NCBI RefSeq assembly: GCF_021532375.1
Contig: NZ_JAKGAP010000009.1
Location: 1 to 64,000 of the forward strand
DNA: 64,000 nucleotides
Direction: 5' to 3'
From: Paenibacillus alkaliterrae
GTDB lineage: Bacteria > Bacillota > Bacilli > Paenibacillales > Paenibacillaceae
Shown here in pieces: positions 26,360 through 34,940 of the stretch (positions are counted from its first letter, which is position 1; the number at the start of each line of letters is the position of its first letter). Under the pieces are notes generated by a model. That model was given only the letters and a program-made list of their open reading frames with translations, was not told where the DNA came from and did no database searches. The position numbers and the translations under genes were made by a program.

Positions 26360-27316
26360 GTGGCGCAGCTTTCCGTTAATCATGAGCTGGAATTGAAACC
26401 AAAAACTAAAAATGTGTTCATTCGGTTTATAAAACAAATCGACATTCAATTAATGGTTATTCCTGCATTATTATTAATTTTTGTATTTAGTTATATTCCG
26501 ATGTACGGCGTGCTTATGGCGTTTCAGGATTACAGCATCTTCAAAGGATTTATGGCAAGCCCGTGGGTTGGTTTCAAACATTTCGAAATGTTTTTTAACT
26601 CCCCGGAGTTTTTTGAGGTCATGCGAAACACGGTCGTCATCAGCCTGTTGAAGTTTTTCATAGGATTTCCGGCACCGATCATGCTCGCGTTAATGCTTAA
26701 CGAAGTGAAGAACTTAATGTTCAAGCGAATCGTGCAAACGGTAAGCTACCTGCCGCATTTTATGTCCTGGGTTATTGTTGCGGGACTTATCATGTCGATG
26801 CTTTCGACTGATAATGGCAGTGTTAACATTTTGCTTGAAAAGATGAATTTTATTGAAGAACCGATTAATTTCCTATCGCTTCCGGAATTGTTCTGGTCCA
26901 TCCTTGTATCGACCGGCGTCTGGAAGGAAATCGGCTTTGGATCTATCGTATATTTGGCGGCGATCGCAAGTATTGATCCAAGCATGTACGAAGCGGCGTC
27001 GATGGACGGAGCGAGCAAGTTCAAACAAATCTTTTTGATTACCTTGCCTTCCATTATGCCTGTCGTTCTGATCTTCATGATTTTGGCGATAGGAAACTTG
27101 CTCAATGCAGGCTTCGAGGATATCCTCCTGCTAGCTGTAAACCCGGTACTCCGGGACGTGTCCGATGTCATCGATACGTACGTATACCGAGTCGGTATTC
27201 AAAGCTCCAGATACTCATACGCCACTGCGGTAGGACTATTCAAAGCGATAATTAGCGTCGGGCTGTTGACGATGGCGAACTATCTGGCACGCAGAGCCGG
27301 CAGCAGCTTGTGGTAA
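26360..27316 (+). CDS. ABC sugar transporter permease, LplB type (second importer)
   Basis: This encodes 318 residues with six membrane segments after a charged N-terminus. The coupling motif EAASMDGASKFKQIFLITLP is at about 210-229. LplB/YtcP pairs import complex oligosaccharides. The start is GTG at 26360, with AAGGGGGA upstream. It heads an operon of permease, permease, lipoprotein, followed after a terminator by a response regulator and kinase. There is no ATPase gene, as in the galactan locus. Confidence 0.92.
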   Translation: MAQLSVNHELELKPKTKNVFIRFIKQIDIQLMVIPALLLIFVFSYIPMYGVLMAFQDYSIFKGFMASPWVGFKHFEMFFNSPEFFEVMRNTVVISLLKFFIGFPAPIMLALMLNEVKNLMFKRIVQTVSYLPHFMSWVIVAGLIMSMLSTDNGSVNILLEKMNFIEEPINFLSLPELFWSILVSTGVWKEIGFGSIVYLAAIASIDPSMYEAASMDGASKFKQIFLITLPSIMPVVLIFMILAIGNLLNAGFEDILLLAVNPVLRDVSDVIDTYVYRVGIQSSRYSYATAVGLFKAIISVGLLTMANYLARRAGSSLW

Positions 27317-27350
27317 ACGATATAATTAGCCCGGAAAGGCGGATGATGCA

Positions 27351-28247
27351 GTGATTCGGCTCAGCTTTGGAGACCGCGTAATGACGGTCACAATCTATGT
27401 TTTGCTTACATTATTAGCTTTTATGACCTTCTATCCATTCTGGAATGCGCTCGTCATTTCATTCAACAGTGGAATAGACACATCGATGGGCGGTGTAACC
27501 TTCTGGCCGCGCGATTGGACGCTGGAAAACTACAGCATCGTCTTTAAGGACGAGCGTCTTGTCGGCGCATTCTTTGTCTCGATTGCCCGGACGGTAGCCG
27601 GTACGGCGGCATCGATACTCTTAACGGCCATCTTCGCCTACGGCATATCGAAGAATGAGCTCATGGGCCGCAAGTTTTATATGATTCTGTGTATTATAAC
27701 GATGTATTTCAGCGGCGGACTTATTCCGACCTTCTTGTTAATCCGCGAATTGCATCTGATGAATACGTTCTGGGTCTTTATTATCCCGTCGCTCATCAGC
27801 GTCTGGAACATGATCATATTCCGCACCTTTTTCAAAGGCTTGCCTGCCGGACTTGAAGAATCGGCGAAAATCGACGGCAGCGGCAACTGGGGCATTTTTT
27901 TCCGGATCGTCGTTCCGCTTTCGGGACCGGTCATTGCAACGCTCTCGCTGTTCACAGCCGTTTTTCATTGGAATGATTGGTTTGGGCCAAGTATCTATAT
28001 TACCAATGAAAATCTGCTTCCCATACAAACGATGCTGAAGCAAATTCTGAACTCCAATATCGTATCCGATCAGATGTCGCAGCTTGACTCGGCGGCGCAA
28101 GGCCAATTGGCCAAGATGAGAACGGTTACGAGCAAGTCGCTTTCGATGGCGACGATGATGGTCGCAACCATTCCGATCATTATGGTATACCCTTTCGTTC
28201 AGAAGTATTTCGTGAAGGGCGTTCTTGTAGGCTCGTTGAAAGAGTAG
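27351..28247 (+). CDS. ABC sugar transporter permease, YtcP type (second importer)
   Basis: This encodes 298 residues with six membrane segments. The coupling motif ESAKIDGSGNWGIFFRIVVP is at about 170-189, and the C-terminus is FVKGVLVGSLKE. It pairs with the permease ending 34 bases upstream. The start is GTG at 27351, with a weak purine-rich ribosome site (AAAGGCGGATG). The binding-protein gene follows after 75 bases. Confidence 0.92.
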   Translation: MIRLSFGDRVMTVTIYVLLTLLAFMTFYPFWNALVISFNSGIDTSMGGVTFWPRDWTLENYSIVFKDERLVGAFFVSIARTVAGTAASILLTAIFAYGISKNELMGRKFYMILCIITMYFSGGLIPTFLLIRELHLMNTFWVFIIPSLISVWNMIIFRTFFKGLPAGLEESAKIDGSGNWGIFFRIVVPLSGPVIATLSLFTAVFHWNDWFGPSIYITNENLLPIQTMLKQILNSNIVSDQMSQLDSAAQGQLAKMRTVTSKSLSMATMMVATIPIIMVYPFVQKYFVKGVLVGSLKE

Positions 28248-28322
28248 CGGCCGTGTATGAAAAGAAGTTTAGAGCGCAAGCTTTGAACATATAAAAAGAT
28301 GTTGAAAGGGGATTTTAAACAG

Positions 28323-29987
28323 ATGATAGCGAAAAACAAACTGCTCGTCCCAATCGTCTCCGCATTTATGGCCATTTCCTTAATGGCAGGCTGCAGCAGC
28401 AACGGCGGTAATTCCGGCAACGGAGAAACGGCTAATGGCAACAATGCTGAGGCTAATAACGGCAACAATCCGGCAGCCGTGTTCGAGCTTGGCAAGGAAC
28501 AGCTTGACTTCACCCTTTACGGTCATTACGACTGGTACACGATGCCTGAATGGGGCGGCGACATAACAAGCACATGGATTAGAGATACGAAGAAGGTAAA
28601 TGTGAAACCGATTCATTCCGGCGGTGCGGCTCCTCAAAAGCTGAATACAATGATCGCAACCGGCGATTTGCCCGACGCAATTTGGCTTGAGCGCGTTGAC
28701 GTGGAGAAATTGCGCAACGCCGATATGCTTGTTGCTTTCGACGATTACATCGACAAATATCCGAATTTGAAAAAATGGCTGGGCGAGGAAGGCATCAACA
28801 TGCTTCGCTCGGAAGACGGCAAGCTGTACCAGTTCCCTAACTGGTATACGAAACAACCGAATGGCAATGCCGGTTACGTCGTAAACAAGAAAATTTATAC
28901 GGAGCTGGGCTCTCCTAAGCTGGAAACGACAGATGACCTGTACAATTACTTGAAGCTAGTCAAAGAGAAATATCCGAATGTCATTCCTTATGAGCCGCAT
29001 TTGGCAAAAGACGGGCAAGGTCTGGACGTATTGTACTCCGCGTTCAAAGAAAACGACCAAAAGTACCCGGGCATGCGCGCCGTTCCTAACGGCGATAAGC
29101 TGACTTCGATTTTCCTTGATCCTGCATTCCGCGAAGCTGCGCAATACCAAGCGAAGTTGTTCCGTGAGAAATTGATTACTCAAGATGCCATGACGCAAAC
29201 GATGGATCAAATTACCGAGAAGGTCATGACAGGCCGCGTGGCGGTATTCGCAGCAGCAAGTCCGACCGAAATCGCGATGCAAGCACATGCTGAACTTACA
29301 AAAACAGATCCTGAAGCAGGTTATTTCATGATCTGGCCGATTCACAAAGAAGGTATCGATAAAAACAAAGTTTTCCCTGGCACGTACGGTATGCTGGGCT
29401 GGAACGTAACGGTTATTACGAAATCGGCTAAAAACCCGGAAGCGATCTTTGCTTTCTATGATTGGCTGACTGGTCCGGAAGGGCAAAGCGCATTGATGTG
29501 GGGACCTCCCGGCATTTACTGGGATGGCGTAGAGGCTGATGGCGAGACTCCGGTCTTTACGGAGAAGTATACGTCAGAAGCAGGCGAGCTTGCGAAGCTT
29601 CAAGCCGTTACGACGAACCTGAACTGGGTTGGCAATACGGTATTCGTTGACCAAACCAAAGCGAAGTTCGAAGCAACCTTGCCTGTGGATCAGCAGAACT
29701 GGGCGACTCGCTACCAGCGTGAAATTACGTGGAAAACGCAATCGAACGCTACGGAATTCATTAACATTGATCCGCAGCCGGAAACCGAGGAAGGCATTAT
29801 CCGCCAGCGTATCGAGGATCTTTATGTTGAAGTAAAAGCGAAAGCATTGTTCGCGAAAAGCGATGCGGAAGTGCTCGAGATTCTTGATCAAGCGGAGAAG
29901 GATGCTCAAGCGGCTGGCTACGACAAGCTTCTTGCCTTCAAAACGCAAAAATGGCAAGAAAACCTTGTAAAAATGAAAACCGAGTAA
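28323..29987 (+). CDS. Extracellular sugar-binding lipoprotein (second importer)
   Basis: This encodes 554 residues. The signal peptide ends LMAGC with lipidated Cys24, followed by an Asn/Gly-rich tether. The body is a large LplA-like solute-binding protein with no catalytic motif. The ATG at 28323 is preferred: AAAGGGGA lies about ten bases upstream, whereas the earlier in-frame ATG at 28299 would place that ribosome site inside the coding region. It captures an unknown oligosaccharide for the two permeases. A strong terminator follows at 30010. Confidence 0.92.
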   Translation: MIAKNKLLVPIVSAFMAISLMAGCSSNGGNSGNGETANGNNAEANNGNNPAAVFELGKEQLDFTLYGHYDWYTMPEWGGDITSTWIRDTKKVNVKPIHSGGAAPQKLNTMIATGDLPDAIWLERVDVEKLRNADMLVAFDDYIDKYPNLKKWLGEEGINMLRSEDGKLYQFPNWYTKQPNGNAGYVVNKKIYTELGSPKLETTDDLYNYLKLVKEKYPNVIPYEPHLAKDGQGLDVLYSAFKENDQKYPGMRAVPNGDKLTSIFLDPAFREAAQYQAKLFREKLITQDAMTQTMDQITEKVMTGRVAVFAAASPTEIAMQAHAELTKTDPEAGYFMIWPIHKEGIDKNKVFPGTYGMLGWNVTVITKSAKNPEAIFAFYDWLTGPEGQSALMWGPPGIYWDGVEADGETPVFTEKYTSEAGELAKLQAVTTNLNWVGNTVFVDQTKAKFEATLPVDQQNWATRYQREITWKTQSNATEFINIDPQPETEEGIIRQRIEDLYVEVKAKALFAKSDAEVLEILDQAEKDAQAAGYDKLLAFKTQKWQENLVKMKTE

Positions 29988-30009
29988 GCATAGCTTCTTA
30001 AAAAACCGA

Positions 30010-30046
30010 CGGGTATACTAATCTTCTTAGTATACCCGGGTTTTTT
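30010..30046 (+). terminator. Terminator of the second importer operon
   Basis: GGGTATACTA pairs perfectly with TAGTATACCC over a seven-base loop, followed by a T-run. Confidence 0.9.
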
Positions 30047-30129
30047 ATTTTAAGATAAATAGATAGGTGGAGGGCAATCCTATGTTTAGCATGCAATTAT
30101 TGTCTTGATAGAACGGAGCTGAGAATATC

Positions 30130-31671
30130 ATGTATAAAGTGTTGCTGGCAGACGACGAGAGACTGGATTTAGAAGGGATGCGGACGTTCATTCCGTGGAA
30201 TGAGCTAAGTATGGAGGTCGTAGCCGGCGTGATGAATGGCTTCGATGCCTGCAAGGTACTCGACGCAGAGAAAATTGACATTCTCGTGACAGACGTAAGA
30301 ATGCCCAATATGTCAGGCTTGGAGCTAGCCAGACATGCTTTGGAAAAGTGGAAGGATATCAAGATTATTTTTGTCAGCGGTTATCAGGATTTCAGTTATG
30401 TCAAGCAAGCGTTATCTCTTAACGCGGTCAATTATGTGCTGAAGCCGATGGATGATCAAGAGCTCGTAGATTCCTTGATCAAGGTGCGCGAGGATTTGGA
30501 CCACGAGCGGCTCAGGCAGGATGCGTATTGGCAGATGGTGCCGATCGTCAAAAATGAATATTTGCTGCAGCTGCTGGAAGGGCCATGCAGCGATAAAACG
30601 ATCGATATTCTGAATCAGGAGTATGAACTGAATCGTTTCCGCTGGCCCGGCTGTATAGCTGTCCTTGAAATAGATGACAGGTCGTGGAGGCAGGCGGATG
30701 AAAGCGGCGCGGAGAAAGATGAAATGGAGCAGGTCGTCTCCATATGCACGCAGCTCGGCGTCGAGCATATTTGTAAAATGAATAAAGCTCGCGTAGCATT
30801 GCTGATTCAGCATGCAAGCAGTTCCGCTGTATTAGAGAGCGTTGTAGAGCGGGTTAATGGAGTACACTCTTTTACGATTACGGTCGGCGTCGGCGAATTA
30901 TGTCATTCCCTTCCCAATTTGACAAGCTCCTACCGCCAAGCGGTGGAAGCGCTGGATTTGAAAATGTTCCATGGCAAAGGCAAGATTATCGGCTATGGCG
31001 AAGTAAGGCCTGCGGAGATGGAAGACGTCAAAAACCTGGATGAAAGGCTCGAGGCTTTGTTCGCAGCCATGTCCAACTATGAGCTTGTCCGGATACATGA
31101 TGAGCTGGACGGTCTGTTTCAGGTTGCCAAAAGCTTGAAGTCTAAATTTACGCTGCGGAATTATGCCTTGTTTATATTGATGAAGCTGGATCAATATTTG
31201 CAAAGAACGAACGAGAACGTATTTCAGCTGCTTGGCATGGAGCTTGATCATTACGATGTTCTTATGCAATTCGAAACGATTAACGATATTCATCTATGGC
31301 TTAGACGAAGGGTATATGAAATTTCGGAAACGCTTCAATCGAATAAGCACAAAAAAAACTGGAAGCTCGTTAAACAAATGGTCGACTATATGAAGGAGCG
31401 AACGAAAGACAACATTACGCTGCGCGATTTGGCCGAGCAGTTTTCGTTGTCGCCGAACTATTTGGGCCTTATTTTTAAAGAGGAGACCGGTAAAAACTTC
31501 AGTGAATATTTTATTCAGCTGCGGATGGAAAAGTCATGCGAGCTGCTTAAGACGACGAATCTGAAAATATACGAAATCGCCGATCAGGTCGGGTATCGCC
31601 ATTTGCCTTATTTCAGCAGACAATTCAAAGAGACGTACGGCATGACGCCGCTGGAGTTCAGACGAGCATGA
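30130..31671 (+). CDS. YesN-type response regulator (second importer)
   Basis: This encodes 513 residues. The receiver domain has Asp8/Asp9 and phosphoacceptor Asp55 in LVTDVRMPNMSG, followed by the long YesN linker. The C-terminal AraC domain has NYLGLIFKEETGKNFSEYF and ends ETYGMTPLEFRRA. ATG 30130 is preceded by a modest GGAGCTGAG. The stop overlaps the kinase start by four bases (ATGA at 31668), so regulator and kinase are translationally coupled. Here the order is importer, regulator, kinase, the reverse of the galactan locus. Confidence 0.93.
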   Translation: MYKVLLADDERLDLEGMRTFIPWNELSMEVVAGVMNGFDACKVLDAEKIDILVTDVRMPNMSGLELARHALEKWKDIKIIFVSGYQDFSYVKQALSLNAVNYVLKPMDDQELVDSLIKVREDLDHERLRQDAYWQMVPIVKNEYLLQLLEGPCSDKTIDILNQEYELNRFRWPGCIAVLEIDDRSWRQADESGAEKDEMEQVVSICTQLGVEHICKMNKARVALLIQHASSSAVLESVVERVNGVHSFTITVGVGELCHSLPNLTSSYRQAVEALDLKMFHGKGKIIGYGEVRPAEMEDVKNLDERLEALFAAMSNYELVRIHDELDGLFQVAKSLKSKFTLRNYALFILMKLDQYLQRTNENVFQLLGMELDHYDVLMQFETINDIHLWLRRRVYEISETLQSNKHKKNWKLVKQMVDYMKERTKDNITLRDLAEQFSLSPNYLGLIFKEETGKNFSEYFIQLRMEKSCELLKTTNLKIYEIADQVGYRHLPYFSRQFKETYGMTPLEFRRA

Positions 31672-33446
31672 AGACGGGCGCGAAAGAGCATCGCTATGTC
31701 CCTTTCGGCATCAAGCTCATGCTTACCTACAGCATTTTCATTATTATACCGGTGCTCCTTGCAGGCTATGCCGCCAACTCGATATTCACGACCTCCATTC
31801 AAGAGCGCACGCGCGAGATCAATGAGGGCACCTTGGAGCAAATGAAGGATAATATCGTTTATAAGATGGAGGACATGTCGCGCATTTCGGATATGCTCTA
31901 TACCGACAGCAACTTGGCTTCGTACTTGCGTCACTATGAAGAGGGCTGGGTCAGCTACGAAGCGACGACGAAGCAGCTGCTCCCGAAAATACAGACCACG
32001 ATCGAGGCTGCCAATAACAAAATGCGGCTCGCGGTGTATTTGCATAACGATACGCTGCCGGAAATTTATCATAACTACAAGAATAACGATCCTTTAAGCT
32101 CGGAGGGTCCGTTATTCGATTTGTATCATATTACGCGGATAATGGACAGGCCTTGGTATACGAATTATCCGAAAGAGCGGTACGGGGAAACGATGGAATG
32201 GAAGCAGGTAGAAGGGGATAAGAAGTTCGGCCATATTTCGCTTCTCAGAAGGCTGGTCGATACCAATGATCCGTTGGATCTGGAGGAGATCGGCTTTGTC
32301 CGGATCAGCCTGCGGCTCACCGATTTGCTTGAAAGCGTCGATTACGAGAAAATGGGGGAAGGAACGGCGATATTCGCGGTGGACGAACGCCGCAAAATCA
32401 TGTTCTCCTCAGGAGAAACGGAGTATCGGCTCGATGAAACCTTGAGCGAGGACAAAATGGCGGATTACTGGGTCATCGATGAGACGATTCCTGAGCTCGA
32501 TTGGCAATTGGTAGCGCTCGTACCGACCGATATTATGGAAAAGGCAACGGAGAAGGTCAGGTTATGGACCATTCTGATCTGTTTAGCTTGTTATATCGTG
32601 TTTTCTGTGGCGGGCTTGTTCATCTCCCGCTTCTATTCCCGCAAGGTTTCCAAAATCGTCCGCGTTCTGGACGCATTTCAAGAAGGAAATTTCAACAAAA
32701 GCATTAACTTCAAGGGCAAGGATGAGTTTACTCGAATCTCCATCGCCTTGAATGAAATGGGCCGGAACATCGATGAATTGATCCATGAAGTGTACGTCAC
32801 GAATATTAAGAAAAAGGAAGCGGAACTCGAATCGCTGCAAGCGCAAATTAATCCGCATTTCCTGTATAATACGTTATCCTCCATCAGCCGGCTTGCGAAG
32901 TTCGGCGAGATCGGTAAGCTGCAGCGAATGGTACTCGATTTAGCCAAATTTTACCGGTTGTCGCTTAATGAAGGCCGAACGGTTATTCCGATTAAGAATG
33001 AGCTGGAACAGATTGAGGCTTATATTAACATTCAGAAGACGAAATTCGGGGATGGGATGCAGGTAATGTTCGACGTTGATCCGGACATTCTTCGCTTCGC
33101 GACCGTAAAGCTGATCCTGCAGCCGTTTATTGAAAATGCGCTGGAGCATGCGTGGTATGGCGATCGTATAAACATTCGAATTGTCGGGAAGCTGGAGGAA
33201 GGGCTGATTGCCTTCCAAATCATCGATGATGGGATCGGCATTCATCCGGACACGCTTCGTCAGTTGTTTGATCCAGTGGAAAGCCTTAACGTCGGCTATG
33301 GCATTCGTAATGTGGACGGCAGAATAAGGCTGCATTTCGGCAATGAATATGGTGTAAGTATTGCAAGCAAAAGAGGGATGGGTACCTCGGTCAACATAAG
33401 AATACCTGCAAAAATGCACGATAAGCTTTCGAACCGCCCTTTGTAA
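31668..33446 (+). CDS. YesM-type sensor histidine kinase (second importer)
   Basis: This encodes 592 residues. Segment 1 is at about 15-37, followed by an extracellular sensor region of about 260 residues, segment 2 (about 299-320), HAMP, the phosphoacceptor motif NPHFLYNTLSSISRLA with His397, and an HATPase domain with PFIENALEHAW and DDGIGIH. It phosphorylates the regulator encoded just upstream. ATG 31668 lies inside the regulator stop and depends on coupling, since no strong ribosome site of its own is seen. The terminator at 33432 overlaps its last codons. Confidence 0.93.
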   Translation: MKTGAKEHRYVPFGIKLMLTYSIFIIIPVLLAGYAANSIFTTSIQERTREINEGTLEQMKDNIVYKMEDMSRISDMLYTDSNLASYLRHYEEGWVSYEATTKQLLPKIQTTIEAANNKMRLAVYLHNDTLPEIYHNYKNNDPLSSEGPLFDLYHITRIMDRPWYTNYPKERYGETMEWKQVEGDKKFGHISLLRRLVDTNDPLDLEEIGFVRISLRLTDLLESVDYEKMGEGTAIFAVDERRKIMFSSGETEYRLDETLSEDKMADYWVIDETIPELDWQLVALVPTDIMEKATEKVRLWTILICLACYIVFSVAGLFISRFYSRKVSKIVRVLDAFQEGNFNKSINFKGKDEFTRISIALNEMGRNIDELIHEVYVTNIKKKEAELESLQAQINPHFLYNTLSSISRLAKFGEIGKLQRMVLDLAKFYRLSLNEGRTVIPIKNELEQIEAYINIQKTKFGDGMQVMFDVDPDILRFATVKLILQPFIENALEHAWYGDRINIRIVGKLEEGLIAFQIIDDGIGIHPDTLRQLFDPVESLNVGYGIRNVDGRIRLHFGNEYGVSIASKRGMGTSVNIRIPAKMHDKLSNRPL

Positions 33447-33460
33447 GGGGCGGTTTTTTT
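33432..33460 (+). terminator. Terminator of the regulator-kinase operon
   Basis: AACCGCCC pairs with GGGGCGGTT, with seven T. The left arm lies inside the last codons of the kinase gene. Confidence 0.85.
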
Positions 33461-33483
33461 ATGTTTATGTAGTAAAACCTATA

Positions 33484-33910
33484 TTATGGAAGGATCTCGA
33501 TAAAGCGCTTCGCGGCGGGGGACAGCGGAACGCCGCGCAGAGTGGCGATGACGATGCTCCGCGGCGGCAGGGGCTGTTGCAGTGGAATTTCGACGAGCTC
33601 GCCGGAAGCCAGTTCGCCTTCGATATAGCTGCGGATGAGAAAGGCCAGTCCGAAACCGATTCGTGCAAACTGCGCAAGCAGATCGGTGCTGCCAAGCTCG
33701 AGCTCAGGCGAAAACTTGACTCCGTGCGTTTCGGCAAACTGATCAAGAAAGCGCCTGGTGCTGCTCCCTTGCTAGAGAAGCAGCAAAGGATATTGGCTAA
33801 CCTGATCAAGCTTCCGTCTCGGGAGTCGTCCGATTCGTTACGCGGATGCGCATGTCAGGGTAAGCGGCATGAAACTGCTCCAGGTAGGGAATCAGATAAT
33901 GCTTGCAAAG
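33484..33910 (-). pseudogene. Decayed LysR-family regulator (substrate-binding domain only)
   Basis: The minus strand holds two blocks of a LysR effector domain. The right block (about 33815-33910) reads KHYLIPYLEQFHAAYPDM and then RVTNRTTPETEA. The left block (33484 to about 33810) reads LDQVSQYPLLLL, a TAG stop at 33772-33774 where a Glu codon is expected, then QGSSTRRFLDQF, and on to GVPLSPAAKRFIEILP with a normal stop at 33484-33486. The blocks are in different frames, and the intervening 50 to 60 residues of the domain are missing. The N-terminal DNA-binding domain is also absent. This is a dead gene with a deletion, a frame change and a nonsense mutation. Confidence 0.85.
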
Positions 33911-33914
33911 GGGG

Positions 33915-33942
33915 TTGACTTAATTTCAATTTTCCGTATACT
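33915..33942 (+). promoter_or_regulatory. Sigma-A promoter of the YhfZ-like gene, predicted leaderless
   Basis: TTGACT at 33915-33920, a 16-base spacer and TATACT at 33937-33942. The transcription start expected seven bases after the -10 falls on the A of the ATG at 33949. No ribosome site precedes that ATG. Confidence 0.6.
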
Positions 33943-33948
33943 GAAAAT

Positions 33949-34866
33949 ATGAAAAATTTAAATTCCAAATCGGCTGATTTAATCAAAAGCATAGCTAGAG
34001 AGTTGATGAAATGCAAGGTCGGTACGAAGATTCCCACCACGCCCAATCTGGCGTCTATGTTTTCCGTCGGCTTCGGCACTGTGGATAAGGCGATGAACGT
34101 GCTCAAGGAAACGGGTGCGATTAAACTGCAGTCGAAAGGACAGCTTGGCACCCTGCTCCTGGAGAAGGACATGTCGGCGTTATGGGCTATTATGGAGCAA
34201 GGATCGCTGGTCGGATCGTCCCCGCTGCCCAATACAATCGAATTTGAAGGTCTTGCATCCGGACTGATCGAGATGTTCATAGAACAGGGAATCACATGCA
34301 GCCTGACGTTCAAAAACGGTGCGACAATCAGGGTGAAGCAGCTGCTCAGCGGGCAGTGCGATTTTGTGATTATGTCGCATTTGTCTGCGGTGCAGGCCTG
34401 CGCGGAGCATCCGCATTTACGGATTGTGTCGATGCTGGACAACAACAGCTATTATATCGATTTGATTATTTTGCGGAGAAAAGATGTGATTTCGGACATG
34501 ACCGAATGGCGGATCGGCCTCGACCCGACATCCTACGATCACATTGCCCTGTCGGACGAAATTTTCTCCTGCAACGAGAAAACAAATGTTCATTACGGAA
34601 ACATTCCTTATCTGATTGCGGACGGCGTTATCGATGCTGCCGTATGGCACAGCACCCAGCTCGTTCCGGCTGCGCTGATCGACGTTCTTGCGGTTCAGCA
34701 GGTGGAGACGCCGAGGGCAGAATCAGAGAAAAATATGGCGGCTGCGTTTGTGGTCGACGGAGCGAAGGAAGAAATCATTGCTCTGTTCGAGGATCTGTGC
34801 GATGCCGGGAGGATCAGGAATATACAGCAGGAGGTTATCACACGCAAGCGCTCCCCGGCATATTGA
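33949..34866 (+). CDS. yhfZ: YhfZ-like transcriptional regulator
   Basis: This encodes 305 residues. The N-terminal 75 residues form a GntR-like winged helix (IPTTPNLASMFSVGFGTVDK, then the wing with GAIKLQSKGQLGTLL). The rest is a periplasmic-binding-like effector domain as in E. coli YhfZ, which is about 300 residues long. In E. coli, yhfZ lies in the yhf operon together with php, a phosphotriesterase homologue. Here a phosphotriesterase-like gene follows two genes downstream, which supports the assignment. ATG 33949 has no Shine-Dalgarno site and coincides with the predicted transcription start. It probably controls the operon 34941-38883 in response to a small ligand. Confidence 0.8.
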   Translation: MKNLNSKSADLIKSIARELMKCKVGTKIPTTPNLASMFSVGFGTVDKAMNVLKETGAIKLQSKGQLGTLLLEKDMSALWAIMEQGSLVGSSPLPNTIEFEGLASGLIEMFIEQGITCSLTFKNGATIRVKQLLSGQCDFVIMSHLSAVQACAEHPHLRIVSMLDNNSYYIDLIILRRKDVISDMTEWRIGLDPTSYDHIALSDEIFSCNEKTNVHYGNIPYLIADGVIDAAVWHSTQLVPAALIDVLAVQQVETPRAESEKNMAAAFVVDGAKEEIIALFEDLCDAGRIRNIQQEVITRKRSPAY

Positions 34867-34940
34867 TCCGGCACCGTCAAATTCTAAATTCGAAGTATCG
34901 TTAAATCTTACATTATGCAAAGAAGAGAAAGGCGGCATTC

